A DNA stretch of 64,000 bases. Source: CAVWNR01 sp963756525. Lineage in GTDB: Bacteria > Actinomycetota > Actinomycetes > Mycobacteriales > Jatrophihabitantaceae. The position numbers were made by a program, and so were the translations under genes. Positions 26,403 through 34,529 of this stretch are shown here, one piece after another. Below the pieces are notes generated by a model. It worked only from the letters and a program-made list of their open reading frames with translations, did no database searches and was not told where the DNA came from. Every line of letters starts with the position of its first letter. Position 1 is the first letter of the stretch. Location of the stretch: the NCBI GenBank assembly GCA_963756525.1, contig CAVWNR010000001.1, forward strand, positions 1 through 64,000, given 5' to 3'.

Positions 26403-27652
26403 GACGTGCCCCCTTCGGCGTTGGCGAGCAGCTGGGCAAAGATCTGCTGCCGGCCGGTCTGCTGTTTGGCGGCGGCGTCGTCGTGTTGGCGTTGCAGGAT
26501 CGGCAGGAACTCGATGCCGGTGGCGAAGAAGCTGCAGTTCTCGCAGACCGTCTCGAACGCGCAGTCCAGCTCCGCCGGGCGGGTGCAGTAGCCGTTGCCG
26601 AGCAGCCGGAATTGCTCGCGGCGCAGCCGGGCCATCCGTGGGCCGATGGCGTCTGCCGGCAGCGATTGCCCCGTGCCGTAAAGGGCTTCCACCTTCTCGC
26701 TGACCGCGAAGTACTCATCCGCGACGGTCCGGTTAGCGATCTTCGCGTAGCGCGTCACCTGACCCAGGCGGTGGTGGCCGAGCATCGCCGCGATCGCCTC
26801 GATCGACATGCCTCGATTCACGGCCTGCGTGGCGAGCGTGTGCCTGAGCTGGTGCGGGTGGGTAGGCGGCAGCCCGGCCGCGGTCGCGGCCCGGTTGAGG
26901 TGGCGGGTGACCGCGTGCCGGTCCAGCGGGGTGCCGTTCGCCCGGGTGATCAGCCACGGCACGCCCGGCGGCATGAACCGGTCGCGATAGTCGCCGATCA
27001 GCGTCACCAGCTCGGGGTGCAGCGGCAGGTAGCGGTCCTCGCGCAGCTTGCCGACCGGCACATGCAGCCAGTACCCCGGCCCGATCGCCACGATCGCGTC
27101 GTGCGGCAGGGCGGTGTACTCGCCGACCCGCATCCCGGTCCGCAGCAGCATTTCCACGCTGATCCGCACCAGTGGTTTGCGGTCGGCGCGGGCCGCGGCC
27201 AGCAGCTTGGCTGCCGCGGCGTCGTCAAGTGCCTTGGGCAGCGGGTCGTCCAGGCGCGGCAGATCACCGAGCAGGATCGGGATCCGGGCCGGTGCCTCGT
27301 CCCAGCCCCACTCTTGGATCCGGATGAAGAACACCCGCAGCGTGCCCAGCCGGTGCACGATCGTCGCCGGCGTGATCCGCGGGACCTTCTGCCCGGGACG
27401 GGCGGCCAGCCACGGCTTGTACTCCTCGATGTGCCGGCGCCGCACCGAGGACAGGGTGCTGATCTTCGGGTGCCGTTCGGCCAGGAACGCCGCGAAGCAG
27501 CGCAGCGACCCGTCGGTGTTACGCACGCTGCCCGGACGCAGCACGCAGCCGAGCTGCTCGAGGTAGCGGCGCATCGTGCCCGCCACGCCAGGCAGAGCCT
27601 CCTCGAGTTCGGCCCAGACCGGAAGCAGCAGCGGCCCGCTCACCGTGACCAC
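26399..27652 (-). CDS. TnpB-like tyrosine recombinase
   Basis: 417 residues. N-terminal SAM-like core-binding domain about residues 30-125; catalytic domain about 150-330. It has LLRTGMRVGEYTALP (first Arg), VGKLREDRYLPL (Lys), HPHQLRHTLATQ (His-x-x-Arg), MLGHHRLGQVTRYAKI (His and nucleophile Tyr). A C-terminal extension contains YCTRPAELDCAFETVCENC, a likely zinc knuckle also present in the TnpB-type recombinases of such elements. Its start lies 13 bases inside the end of the first recombinase gene. Probably acts as a heteromeric partner. Confidence 0.82.
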   Translation of the reverse strand: MVTVSGPLLLPVWAELEEALPGVAGTMRRYLEQLGCVLRPGSVRNTDGSLRCFAAFLAERHPKISTLSSVRRRHIEEYKPWLAARPGQKVPRITPATIVHRLGTLRVFFIRIQEWGWDEAPARIPILLGDLPRLDDPLPKALDDAAAAKLLAAARADRKPLVRISVEMLLRTGMRVGEYTALPHDAIVAIGPGYWLHVPVGKLREDRYLPLHPELVTLIGDYRDRFMPPGVPWLITRANGTPLDRHAVTRHLNRAATAAGLPPTHPHQLRHTLATQAVNRGMSIEAIAAMLGHHRLGQVTRYAKIANRTVADEYFAVSEKVEALYGTGQSLPADAIGPRMARLRREQFRLLGNGYCTRPAELDCAFETVCENCSFFATGIEFLPILQRQHDDAAAKQQTGRQQIFAQLLANAEGGTS

Positions 27653-28710
27653 CCCACCGCCGGCTCCGGGTGCTCCGCGAAGACCTGCGCATCGATCGCC
27701 TCCGCGGCGCGTCGGTACTGCCCGGCCAGCCAGTCATCGGCCAGATGCAGGTAGATCTGCGTCGATACGATGCTGGCGTGCCCGGCCTGCGCCTGCACCG
27801 CCTCCAGGGCCATCCCCGCCTCACGCAGTCTTGTCAAACAGGTGTGCCGCAGCTGATGACAAGTGGCGTGCGCGAGCCCGGCACGGCGGCGCGCCCCGTC
27901 GAGGACCTCGTCGATGCCATCGGCGGTCAGCGGCTGACCCCGGCGTGGCCCTTTGAGCACCACGAACACCCGATCCGTGCCGGCGTCCTGCGGCCGTTCC
28001 AGCTGCAGATAGCTCGCCAGCTCGGTGAAGAACCGTTGTGAGATAGGGACGATCCGCTCTCGGCCGCCCTTCCCGCAGGCGACGAACAGCCTCCGCTGCC
28101 CGACCTGCAGGTCTTCCATCCGCAGCCCGAGCACCTCGCAGCGACGTAACCCGCCGAGCACCATCGCCGCGACCATCGCCCGGTCTCGGTGCATGCGCAG
28201 CGCCCCGGTCAGCGCGTCCACCTCGACCGGCGACAAGATCCGCGGCAGCCGACGCTCGGCCCGCACCAACGGAACGCCCTGCCGCGGCCGCAGCCGCTCC
28301 CGCCGCGTCGGCAACCCCCGCGGCACCGGATTCGCCGCGATCGAACCTCGCGCATGCAAGTACGCGTAGAACCCCGACACCGTCGACAACCGGCGGCGCA
28401 CCGTCGCCGCAGACACCCCACCCGGCTCGCCGCGATCGACCGGCGCCACCACCCGCCCGGCGCGGGACCGGCCGGTGCGCTGCGCAGTCACAAACGCCAA
28501 CACATCCGCCGTGGTCACCTTCGTCGGCGCCTTGCCCACCACGGACAGAAAGACCTTCAAGTCATAGGCCGCCGCCAACACCGAATTCGCCCGGGACCGG
28601 CAGGCGACAAACTCCAGATACTCATCGACCAAGCGCACCCCGACATGCGCCCGCGCCTGACCAGACCAACCAGACGACCGATCAATCCGGACACGCATCG
28701 CTGTACTCAT
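27640..28710 (-). CDS. TnpA-like tyrosine recombinase
   Basis: 356 residues, first gene of the trio. Core-binding domain about 25-130 (LVDEYLEFVACRSRANSV, then VSAATVRRRLSTVSGFYAYL). Catalytic domain about 165-340: VLGGLRRCEVLGL (Arg), GKGGRERIVPI (Lys), CHQLRHTCLTRL (His-x-x-Arg), QAGHASIVSTQIYLHL (His, Tyr). ATG 28710; a second Met is at residue 5. The catalytic set is complete, so it should be active. Confidence 0.85.
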   Translation of the reverse strand: MSTAMRVRIDRSSGWSGQARAHVGVRLVDEYLEFVACRSRANSVLAAAYDLKVFLSVVGKAPTKVTTADVLAFVTAQRTGRSRAGRVVAPVDRGEPGGVSAATVRRRLSTVSGFYAYLHARGSIAANPVPRGLPTRRERLRPRQGVPLVRAERRLPRILSPVEVDALTGALRMHRDRAMVAAMVLGGLRRCEVLGLRMEDLQVGQRRLFVACGKGGRERIVPISQRFFTELASYLQLERPQDAGTDRVFVVLKGPRRGQPLTADGIDEVLDGARRRAGLAHATCHQLRHTCLTRLREAGMALEAVQAQAGHASIVSTQIYLHLADDWLAGQYRRAAEAIDAQVFAEHPEPAVGWSR

Positions 28711-28765
28711 TGCGGGACTTCCTTCCTTCTCCGACCGTCACCAGACAGCGTGGCGGAATGAGCGG

Positions 28766-28780
28766 AAGATCACCCACATA
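28766..28780 (-). repeat. Trio element inverted repeat, right
   Basis: Read on the minus strand, TATGTGGGTGATCTT, 55 bp upstream of the first recombinase start. Partner of 25837-25851. Confidence 0.6.
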
Positions 28781-28840
28781 TCATCAAGAAGCGGACGAAC
28801 AAGGCGAGCAGTTCGGAGCGCTCGTGAGGTGCGAGCCTTG

Positions 28841-30097
28841 TTACCCGATATCAGCCGGTGCTGGCGTAGACCGCATGTGATCCGGCGCCGGCAGTGCGTC
28901 GTGCGACTCGGCGAGGCTCGTGAGTTCGGGCATCGGCGCAGATCGCTCTGGGTTGGTCCGTTGCGCCTCCATGTAGGCCTCGAGTCGCGCCCGGCCTTCT
29001 TCGAATCGCTCGCGCATGAGGTGTGTGTACACCTTGGCGGTTAAGTTTGGACTCTTGTGCCCGAGCCGCTGCTGGACTTCGAAGAGCGTGAGGCCCGCGT
29101 CGAACATGAGGGACGCGGCGGTGTGACGTAGCGTCAGCCAGGTGACGTGGCGCCCGTCGAGCCCTGCGCGGCGTATCGCTGGACGGATGACGTCGCGAGC
29201 AAAGTTGCCGCGGAGGATGTGCCCGCCGCGCGCATTGGTGAACACGAGCTCTTCGCGATGAGCGTTCGGGTGATATCGCTGCACGTGTAGCGCCAAGACG
29301 TCCATCACTGTTTGTGGCAGCGGCACCGTTCGCCAGTCGTCGGTCTTCGATCCTGTCTCGATGAAGGTTGTGCTGCCGTTCTGGTTGACAACTTGGCGCC
29401 CAAACGTGAACTCGCGTCGCAATGGATTGACGTCGCAGAGCCGTAGTCCGATTGCCTCGTTCCAGCGGGGCCCGAGCCAGGCGCCCATGAAGACCAGGGC
29501 CTGGTATCGATCGTTCGTGCGAAGCCTCGCGTAGGTTGGGTTCGGATCTGCGAGCGCCGTGACAAGTCGATCAACCTCAGTTGCCGTTAGCACATCATCG
29601 AACGTCTTCGTGATGTCGGGAAGTTTGGGCAAGTTGATGTCAACGCACGGGTCAGAGATGATCCGGTCTCGAGCGGCGCGGCGCAACGGGCCCCGCACCA
29701 GGCCAAAACAAGCCCGGACCGAGTAGGGGCCGAGCGTGCGGGTTAGCTGCGAGACCCAGTCATCGATGTCCGACGGGCGGATTGTACATATCGGCCACTC
29801 GCCCCAATAGGGAAGAACGTGCTTCTTGGCGCGCTGCTCATCGGTGAAGTGGCGTGTCGCGCTAACGCGTCGCGTGGCCCACCAACGGTCGAAGTAGATC
29901 TTGAACGGAGCTTCCATATCGTCGCGGCGCACGAGCGTCCCCCGTCGGAGGTGGACATCGACCTCGGCCTTGCGGTCGGTCGCCTCCGGAGGAGGTCGTT
30001 TAGCAGATCCGCCAACGAAGTACTCGCTGCGCTGGTGCCCGTCGCGCTGACGGTAGCGCAGCTCCCACCCGTTGCCCTTGCGTCGCAGGCTCGCCAT
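28841..30097 (-). CDS. int: Phage/island integrase
   Basis: 418-residue tyrosine recombinase. ATG 30097 is chosen because AGGAG lies four bases upstream; the open frame extends 21 codons further. It has an N-terminal arm-binding domain (SLRRKGNGWELRYRQRDG), a core-binding region, then LGPRWNEAIGLRL (Arg), TGSKTDDWRTVPL (Lys), TWLTLRHTAASLM (His-x-x-Arg) and RLGHKSPNLTAKVYTHL (His, Tyr). The tail RFEEGRARLEAYM resembles that of the integrase relic at 33070. Its start faces the tRNA-Glu 3' fragment at 30288, as expected for an integrase using that tRNA as attachment site. Confidence 0.85.
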   Translation of the reverse strand: MASLRRKGNGWELRYRQRDGHQRSEYFVGGSAKRPPPEATDRKAEVDVHLRRGTLVRRDDMEAPFKIYFDRWWATRRVSATRHFTDEQRAKKHVLPYWGEWPICTIRPSDIDDWVSQLTRTLGPYSVRACFGLVRGPLRRAARDRIISDPCVDINLPKLPDITKTFDDVLTATEVDRLVTALADPNPTYARLRTNDRYQALVFMGAWLGPRWNEAIGLRLCDVNPLRREFTFGRQVVNQNGSTTFIETGSKTDDWRTVPLPQTVMDVLALHVQRYHPNAHREELVFTNARGGHILRGNFARDVIRPAIRRAGLDGRHVTWLTLRHTAASLMFDAGLTLFEVQQRLGHKSPNLTAKVYTHLMRERFEEGRARLEAYMEAQRTNPERSAPMPELTSLAESHDALPAPDHMRSTPAPADIG

Positions 30098-30592
30098 CAC
30101 GCTCCTGTCGGGTTGTTGCCAGCACGCGGAGATCCACTTCCCACCAGATTCCCACACCACGATGGGAAATCAGCTGATACGGAACGGCACCGCCCGATAG
30201 CAGACAACACAGAACCACCTTATGCGATAAGGTGATTCTGCAATAGGGGACCTCGTGTGTCCAGTGCTGCTGCAGGACGCTACTGCACTCTCAAGGCGGT
30301 AGCGGCGGTTCGAATCCGCTCGGGGCTACAAGCACGAGCCCTCCGGAGCCCGGGGGTTCGTCATTTTCAAGATCGCGAAATGTTGATCTTGACCACACTT
30401 TGACCACAGCACGGCCCGGCACGAGGTGAGCAACGGCACCACGGGGTGGCACGAAACAGGCGTCACCCACGCCGGCGTCGACGCTCGTCGAGCGTCTGGT
30501 TCAGGGGACGGTTCCGGCGGCGGGGACATGGCGCGAACTCGGGCCTTGGGGGCGGGTCGCGTCGGGTGGGTCAGGTGTGGCATAGTTGTGGC
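30098..30592. other. Attachment-site region between integrase and MazEF
   Basis: No protein gene is supported. It contains the tRNA-Glu-like fragment at 30288-30332 and, just before MazE, a CATAGT hexamer six bases upstream of ATG 30593 that may be a leaderless -10. Confidence 0.4.
30288..30332 (+). repeat. att repeat A: tRNA-Glu(CTC) 3' end
   Basis: The sequence reads as anticodon loop CTCTCAA, the 3' anticodon-stem strand, variable loop, T-arm GGCGG-TTCGAAT-CCGCT and acceptor CGGGGCT-A, without encoded CCA. Upstream bases do not form the matching 5' acceptor strand (AGCCCCG expected), so this is not a complete tRNA. It matches copy B (34415-34457) at 41 of 45 positions. Interpreted as attR of an island integrated at tRNA-Glu. 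Confidence 0.7.
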
Positions 30593-30829
30593 ATGGCTCG
30601 CACACGATTGAGTACGACGGTCGACTCGACCCTCCTCGACGATGCGCGCACCGCACGCGCGGGAGCGTCGGACGCTGTGTTGGTCGACGAAGCACTAGCT
30701 GCGCTGCTTGCCCGCCACCGCGCCGCGGAAGTGGACGCCAGCTATGCCGCCTACGACGAACACCCGCTCGACGAACCGGACGAGTGGGGCGACCTGGCCT
30801 CGTTCCGGCGTGCCACAGCTGCGTCGTGA
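30593..30829 (+). CDS. MazE-like antitoxin
   Basis: 78 residues. It starts ARTRLSTTVDSTLLDDART, a ribbon-helix-helix-like N-terminus that binds operator DNA. It continues with VLVDEALAALLARHRAAEVD and an acidic C-terminal tail (YDEHPLDEPDEWGDLASF) that would wrap the toxin. Its stop overlaps the toxin GTG by four bases. It should neutralise the MazF-type ribonuclease and repress the pair. Confidence 0.78.
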   Translation: MARTRLSTTVDSTLLDDARTARAGASDAVLVDEALAALLARHRAAEVDASYAAYDEHPLDEPDEWGDLASFRRATAAS

Positions 30830-31155
30830 CCGCGCTGCCCGCGCGCGGTGAGGTCTGGTGGTGCGAGATGGCCGAGATCGGTCGGCGGCCCGTCGTGGTG
30901 CTCTCGCGCGATGCCGTGATACCCCGACATCGTCGAGCATTGATCGCGCCGTGTACGACGACGATCCGGGGCCTGGTCAGCGAGGTCGTCCTCGAACCCA
31001 GCGACGACCCGGTACCCCGCCGGTCGGCGATCAACCTGGACTCGGTCGAGAGCGTCTCGCTGGCGGTTTTGTTGGACCGTCTCGGCCGTTTGAGCGATGC
31101 TCGGATGCGCCAGGTCTGCGACGCCCTTGCGGTCGCGGTCGACTGCGCAAGCTGA
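30826..31155 (+). CDS. MazF/PemK-type endoribonuclease toxin
   Basis: 109 residues from GTG 30826, coupled to the antitoxin. Family marks are LPARGEVWWCEMAEIGRRP at the N-terminus, RPVVVLSRDAV, then LIAPCTTTIRG (catalytic Thr region) and SAINLDSVESVS, in the place of the conserved CDQ-type strand. MazF toxins cut mRNA at short sequences; the target triplet cannot be predicted. It sits next to the integrase and att site, typical for island maintenance. Confidence 0.8.
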   Translation: MTALPARGEVWWCEMAEIGRRPVVVLSRDAVIPRHRRALIAPCTTTIRGLVSEVVLEPSDDPVPRRSAINLDSVESVSLAVLLDRLGRLSDARMRQVCDALAVAVDCAS

Positions 31156-31224
31156 CCACTGCCAGCGCAGCGCGGATCGGTCCTCCTTGTTCCCGCAATG
31201 GATTTGGACGGGCAACAGCACCGC

Positions 31225-31419
31225 CTACTTTGACGGCTTCTTCCGGCTCGGCAGAGACACCTTATACGCGCGCATTACCGTCGCCACGTCCTTCAAGCCG
31301 TCGGTGGTGCCGGTCTTGTTGACCACGAACCGGCACAACCCCAAGTAGGCCACGAAGCACAACGCGGCGATGATCGCCACGGCGACGATCGCCACCCCGA
31401 AGTACATCGCGGCCTCCAC
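31225..31419 (-). CDS. Small membrane protein
   Basis: 64 residues with one long hydrophobic helix (FGVAIVAVAIIAALCFVAYL) near the N-terminus and a basic cytosolic tail ending SLPSRKKPSK. Unknown function. It lies 15 bases downstream of the 301-residue gene on the same strand, so it is probably in an operon with it. Confidence 0.5.
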   Translation of the reverse strand: MEAAMYFGVAIVAVAIIAALCFVAYLGLCRFVVNKTGTTDGLKDVATVMRAYKVSLPSRKKPSK

Positions 31420-31434
31420 CGGGTCGTACCAGTA

Positions 31435-32340
31435 CTAGTCGTTCGCCGGCTGGGGAGCCGGGTGAGTGCGGTAAGCGGCGGGTGGATTGTCGGTGGTGAT
31501 CTCGACGTAGGGACCGGTGAGCTTCCTTTTCATCTCCTCGGCAACTTCGGCCATCTTCGCCACCAACACGTAGATGCTCGGCGGCAGCGCCTCGTCGGTG
31601 CGGATGATGAACTCGATCTCACCTCGGTCGATAGGCCACGCCTGCCGCAAAGCGATCGGGATGGCCGGCTCAGCAACGGGAGCGGCACTCGGATTGCGGA
31701 GCCCAAGGGCGGCGCGCGCCGAGTCGGACGCGGCACGCACCGCGTCCTCCTCGGGCATCGGCGTGTACGTGCCGTCGTCGGCGTCGTCGCCCTTGACCTC
31801 GCGGAACACCGCCTCGCGCGGGAAAAGCGTCACCTTGGCACCGTCGAACTTCCCCAGGCGGGCATACACGACGCTCTCGATGAAGCTGTCCACGAATTTG
31901 TCGGCCTGCTCGGACGCGACCCCGTGTCGCATGACGACAGTCGTCCGGACACGCTGCACGTCGAGCGGCGTGTCCTTCGCGCTGTCGTTGTAGAGGACGC
32001 CGAACACGCGGCAGGACTCGAACGCGGCCAGGAGGAGTTGGCGCGCGCTCTCGTGCTGCGGAGCCTCCAGGACCAGCTGCTGAGCAAGTTCGCTCAGCTG
32101 CACTCGGTCCTTGTCGCCCCTGGCGAGCAGTCCCCAGTCCCGGAGCGCGGCGAGCTTCGAGCGGAATGCCCCACTGTTCGCGGTCGAGTGGCCGAGGTAG
32201 GCAGCGGCCGCATCGTGGGTGTGATTCGCTCCGTGCTGGCCAATGGTAATGATGGCGTCGACGGACTCGCGCAGCGGCAGCTGCGGGAACCCGACGCTGC
32301 GCCGTCGGGGCTCGGTCGGCATCGCGGCTTCTTCGGTCAT
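31435..32340 (-). CDS. Hypothetical protein with N-terminal winged-helix-like region
   Basis: 301 residues; ATG 32340 is chosen because AGGAGA lies four bases upstream. Residues 20-90 look like a DNA-binding winged helix (ESVDAIITIGQHGANHTHDA, then SGAFRSKLAALRDWGLLARG). The middle is helical (RQLLLAAFESCRVFGVLYND), and the C-terminal 60 residues have IEFIIRTDEALPPSIYVLV, which could be an effector or dimer domain. No family is recognised. It lies inside the segment bounded by the two tRNA-Glu fragments, so it is likely island cargo. Confidence 0.6.
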   Translation of the reverse strand: MTEEAAMPTEPRRRSVGFPQLPLRESVDAIITIGQHGANHTHDAAAAYLGHSTANSGAFRSKLAALRDWGLLARGDKDRVQLSELAQQLVLEAPQHESARQLLLAAFESCRVFGVLYNDSAKDTPLDVQRVRTTVVMRHGVASEQADKFVDSFIESVVYARLGKFDGAKVTLFPREAVFREVKGDDADDGTYTPMPEEDAVRAASDSARAALGLRNPSAAPVAEPAIPIALRQAWPIDRGEIEFIIRTDEALPPSIYVLVAKMAEVAEEMKRKLTGPYVEITTDNPPAAYRTHPAPQPAND

Positions 32341-32759
32341 GCGCTCTCCTAACGAACTGTAGGATGTCAGTCTATGGATAGCCTGAAGAACTGACAAGGC
32401 GCGTACTCGACCACCACTTCTGATCGATCATGACGTGAGTGCGCCGATAACGAGAATTCGTCTTCCCTGGAGAGGCCCTGCAATTGTTCCGATCCGACGT
32501 GGACAGCCTGTGGACTGGAGGACGCGTGCCTTGGCCGGCACAGCGGTTCAACGACTAGGCGGTCCCCGGCCGGTCCCGCGCCGCACGGTGAGCTGGACGA
32601 GCGAGGCGACGAGTGCTCGCTGCTGGGCGAGCCGCTCGCACCTAACGCCGACCATCGCGATGTCCACTGTCTGGCCGCCGCACATAGTCGATCTCAAGCG
32701 GTCTCAGACGGCGCGCGGCATCTCTCTCTGGTCAACGTGGCGAGCTTGCGGCGTGCCGA
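32341..32759. other. No supported gene
   Basis: Codon composition is atypical and GC lower than the core region. No ribosome sites or domains are seen. Confidence 0.35.
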
Positions 32760-32948
32760 GCGCTCACCTGGTGGAAGTAGGCGATCTCCCCGTCGACATC
32801 GTCGATGACGACCATGACCAGAAGTCGGGCGGCCGGCAACGAGGACATCGCCGACTACGGGAAGGGGCAGCGGGGGAATAACGCGCGCGAAGTTGCGGCC
32901 GTCGTCGTCTTCCATGTTGAGGTCCGCGTCGAGATCGATGTAGATCAT
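32760..32948 (-). pseudogene. Relic of a small acidic island protein
   Basis: It begins MIYIDLDADLNMEDDDGRNF at 32948 and continues PPLPLPVVGDVLVA. After a frame change near 32830 it continues VVIDDVDGEIAYFHQVSAR. The sense of both halves suggests one protein of about 75 residues broken by a single indel. The function is unknown. Confidence 0.45.
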
Positions 32949-33069
32949 CTGCCACGCCTCCGTCCCGATCGTGATGCGGGTTGACCAGCGTCGTGGTGGG
33001 TTGCGATGGACGGCATCAACCACGGCGACGTCGGCTTCGGCGCGCGGGCGGCTGCGCCCCGATGCTGGG

Positions 33070-33412
33070 TCATCCGCCGGCTTCGATGGCGCGCACGCGC
33101 TTGGCGGCCATGTACGCCTCCAACCGGCCACGACCCTCCTCGAACCACCGACTCCGCGATCTTGGCCCCGCGGCGTAGGAAGTCGATGCTGCCGACTCGG
33201 AGTGCCGCCATCTCGCCCCAGCGGCAGCCGGTGTAGGCCAGGAAGAGCACGACCAGGCGGTACTCGCCATTCGAATTCTCGATCTTCGCGCCGTGCTTGC
33301 TGCGGACCGGCGGGGGAGCGGCGCACGCGTCGGCCAGCGCATCGACCTGGTCGTGTGTGAGGTAGCGGTGCTCCTTGCCGGCCACCCGGGGAAGAAATGA
33401 CCCGCTGCGATC
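33070..33412 (-). pseudogene. Integrase relic with catalytic core deleted
   Basis: The first part reads LPRVAGKEHRYLTHDQVDAL, then FLAYTGCRWGEMAALRVGS, the region with the first catalytic Arg of a tyrosine recombinase. After ESV the frame shifts and the next sequence is the extreme C-terminus, WFEEGRGRLEAYMAAKRVRA, with a stop at 33070. About 150 residues carrying the catalytic Lys, His-x-x-Arg and Tyr are missing. The tail resembles that of the intact integrase at 28841. It lies left of att repeat B in the same relative position, so it probably integrated that island. Confidence 0.65.
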
Positions 33413-33417
33413 GCTAC

Positions 33418-33690
33418 CTATCGTTCTCGGTAGATCTCGGAACGATCTCCCAGCCCGATTGCAATGATCACTAATTCCTGGTCGCGAATCTCGACGACCA
33501 CCCGCCAATCGCCGACCCGATAACGCCAGTACCCAGCGCGGTTTGCGGTCAGGCCCCGACCCCTCTGGCGGGGATCTTCAAGTTCGCAGACTTCATCGAG
33601 ATACGCCTTGATCCGCTGTAGCACCGTGCGGTCAAGGCGACGGGCGGCCTTATCGAACTGCAGGGCGGTGCGCAGGCGCCATCGGCTCAC
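33418..33690 (-). CDS. RelE/ParE-family toxin
   Basis: 90 residues. It starts SRWRLRTALQFDKAARRLDR and has the typical RGRGLTANRAGYWRYRVGDWR (positively charged active surface) and VVVEIRDQELVIIAIGLGDR, ending SEIYRER. RelE members cut mRNA on the ribosome, ParE members poison gyrase; the Arg-rich pattern and final Tyr favour RelE. The GTG start overlaps the antitoxin stop. Confidence 0.82.
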   Translation of the reverse strand: MSRWRLRTALQFDKAARRLDRTVLQRIKAYLDEVCELEDPRQRGRGLTANRAGYWRYRVGDWRVVVEIRDQELVIIAIGLGDRSEIYRER

Positions 33691-33908
33691 ACGCCTAGCT
33701 CATCCCACAGGTCCTGAGCCGGTCGACTCTCCTTGCCGGACTCTTCCCACTCACGCACGACCGAGTCGGCCCAGAACCGCTCCTCCAGATCGTCGAGGTG
33801 CTCGTGGATCGCCTCTCGAACGTAAAACGTCTTTGAGCGGCCGGTGCGGCGCGCCAACGCCTCAAGCCTGGCCTCGTCCTCGGGCGCGAGTCTGATCGAG
33901 ATCGCCAC
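33687..33908 (-). CDS. RelB/CopG-type antitoxin
   Basis: 73 residues from GTG 33908, chosen because GGAGGT lies eight bases upstream; the frame is open 11 codons further. The N-terminal ribbon-helix-helix (AISIRLAPEDEARLEALARR, then TGRSKTFYVREAIHEHLDDL) binds operator DNA. The C-terminal acidic part (EEWEESGKESRPAQDLWDEL-type) binds the toxin. It pairs with the RelE-like protein; start and stop overlap by four bases. Confidence 0.8.
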   Translation of the reverse strand: MAISIRLAPEDEARLEALARRTGRSKTFYVREAIHEHLDDLEERFWADSVVREWEESGKESRPAQDLWDELGV

Positions 33909-34338
33909 GACAAACCACCTCCTGCGATACAAGTCTCGCACGCCGCCGGGTCGCCTGACGGTCGACGGGGTGGCCGTACTGGTAGCCGCGTTCGATCGGG
34001 TGCCGGAGGGTCGGATGGTCGAGGCCGAGGCGTCGACGGTGGGCGGCGATAGTTTTCAGTTGGCGTTCGCGCTGCCAGCCGGCGGCGGTGGCGAGCAACT
34101 GCTGGGGGTCGGGGTGGGTGGTGATGGCCGGATCGGCGGCCAGCTCCGTCGGCCGGCGGTCGGCGTCGGCGTGCTCGCGTTCGGCGGTGCCGAGCCGGCC
34201 GCGCAGCATAGTGAGCCGTTGCGGGTCGCCGCGGGATTCGAGGTAGGCCAGGTCGGCGGTGCGCGCCCGCGTGCTGCTGGTCGCGTCGCGGTAGGTGGTC
34301 TCGGCGGCGGTGAGCGCGGCCCGCTCATCCGATGACAT
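33862..34338 (-). CDS. Hypothetical helical protein
   Basis: 158 residues from ATG 34338. The first 75 residues are long charged helices (LTAAETTYRDATSSTRARTA, then RLGTAEREHADADRRPTEL). Then follow GWQRERQLKTIAAHRRRLGL and HPIERGYQYGHPVDR. The C-terminal 45 residues run into the antitoxin start region by 47 bases, so the true end could be earlier and a frame break is possible. It may be a fragment of a larger mobilisation-type protein; not recognised with certainty. Confidence 0.45.
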   Translation of the reverse strand: MSSDERAALTAAETTYRDATSSTRARTADLAYLESRGDPQRLTMLRGRLGTAEREHADADRRPTELAADPAITTHPDPQQLLATAAGWQRERQLKTIAAHRRRLGLDHPTLRHPIERGYQYGHPVDRQATRRRARLVSQEVVCRGDLDQTRARGRGQA

Positions 34339-34414
34339 CGCAAAGCCTTGTTTCATAAGGGATTATCGTCCCAGTGGCACGCAAAGTCCAGGAACGAAAA
34401 GTGGCCGACCGGCG

Positions 34415-34457
34415 CTCTCAAGGCGGTAGCCGGTTTGAATCCGGTCGGGGCTACAAG
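34415..34457 (+). repeat. att repeat B: tRNA-Glu(CTC) 3' end
   Basis: Second copy of the tRNA-Glu 3' fragment, with a two-base deletion in the variable region and TTTGAAT in place of TTCGAAT. No 5' half is present. It marks the boundary between accessory DNA on the left and apparently stable chromosome on the right. Confidence 0.7.
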
Positions 34458-34529
34458 TAGGTCGTCGCCACCGGCGGAGCTCGATCCAGCTGACCCGGTC
34501 AAGCGCCGCAGCGTGGAACAATCCTGTTG

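Larger units (their letters stand above)
25837..28780. mobile_element. Tn554-like tyrosine-recombinase trio element
   Basis: A 2.9-kb unit with three co-directional overlapping genes: two different tyrosine recombinases and a small third protein. It is bounded by a 15-base inverted repeat with one mismatch (25837-25851 and 28766-28780). Gene order and sizes (356, 417 and 112 residues) follow the tnpA-tnpB-tnpC plan of Tn554-type elements, which insert site-specifically without target duplication. It carries no passenger gene. Element boundaries rest on the repeats and are inferred. Confidence 0.6.

Noticed and set aside
30241..30332. Complete tRNA-Glu gene
   Set aside because: The 3' half is good, but the upstream bases cannot form the acceptor or a proper anticodon-stem pair, so it is treated as an attachment remnant.
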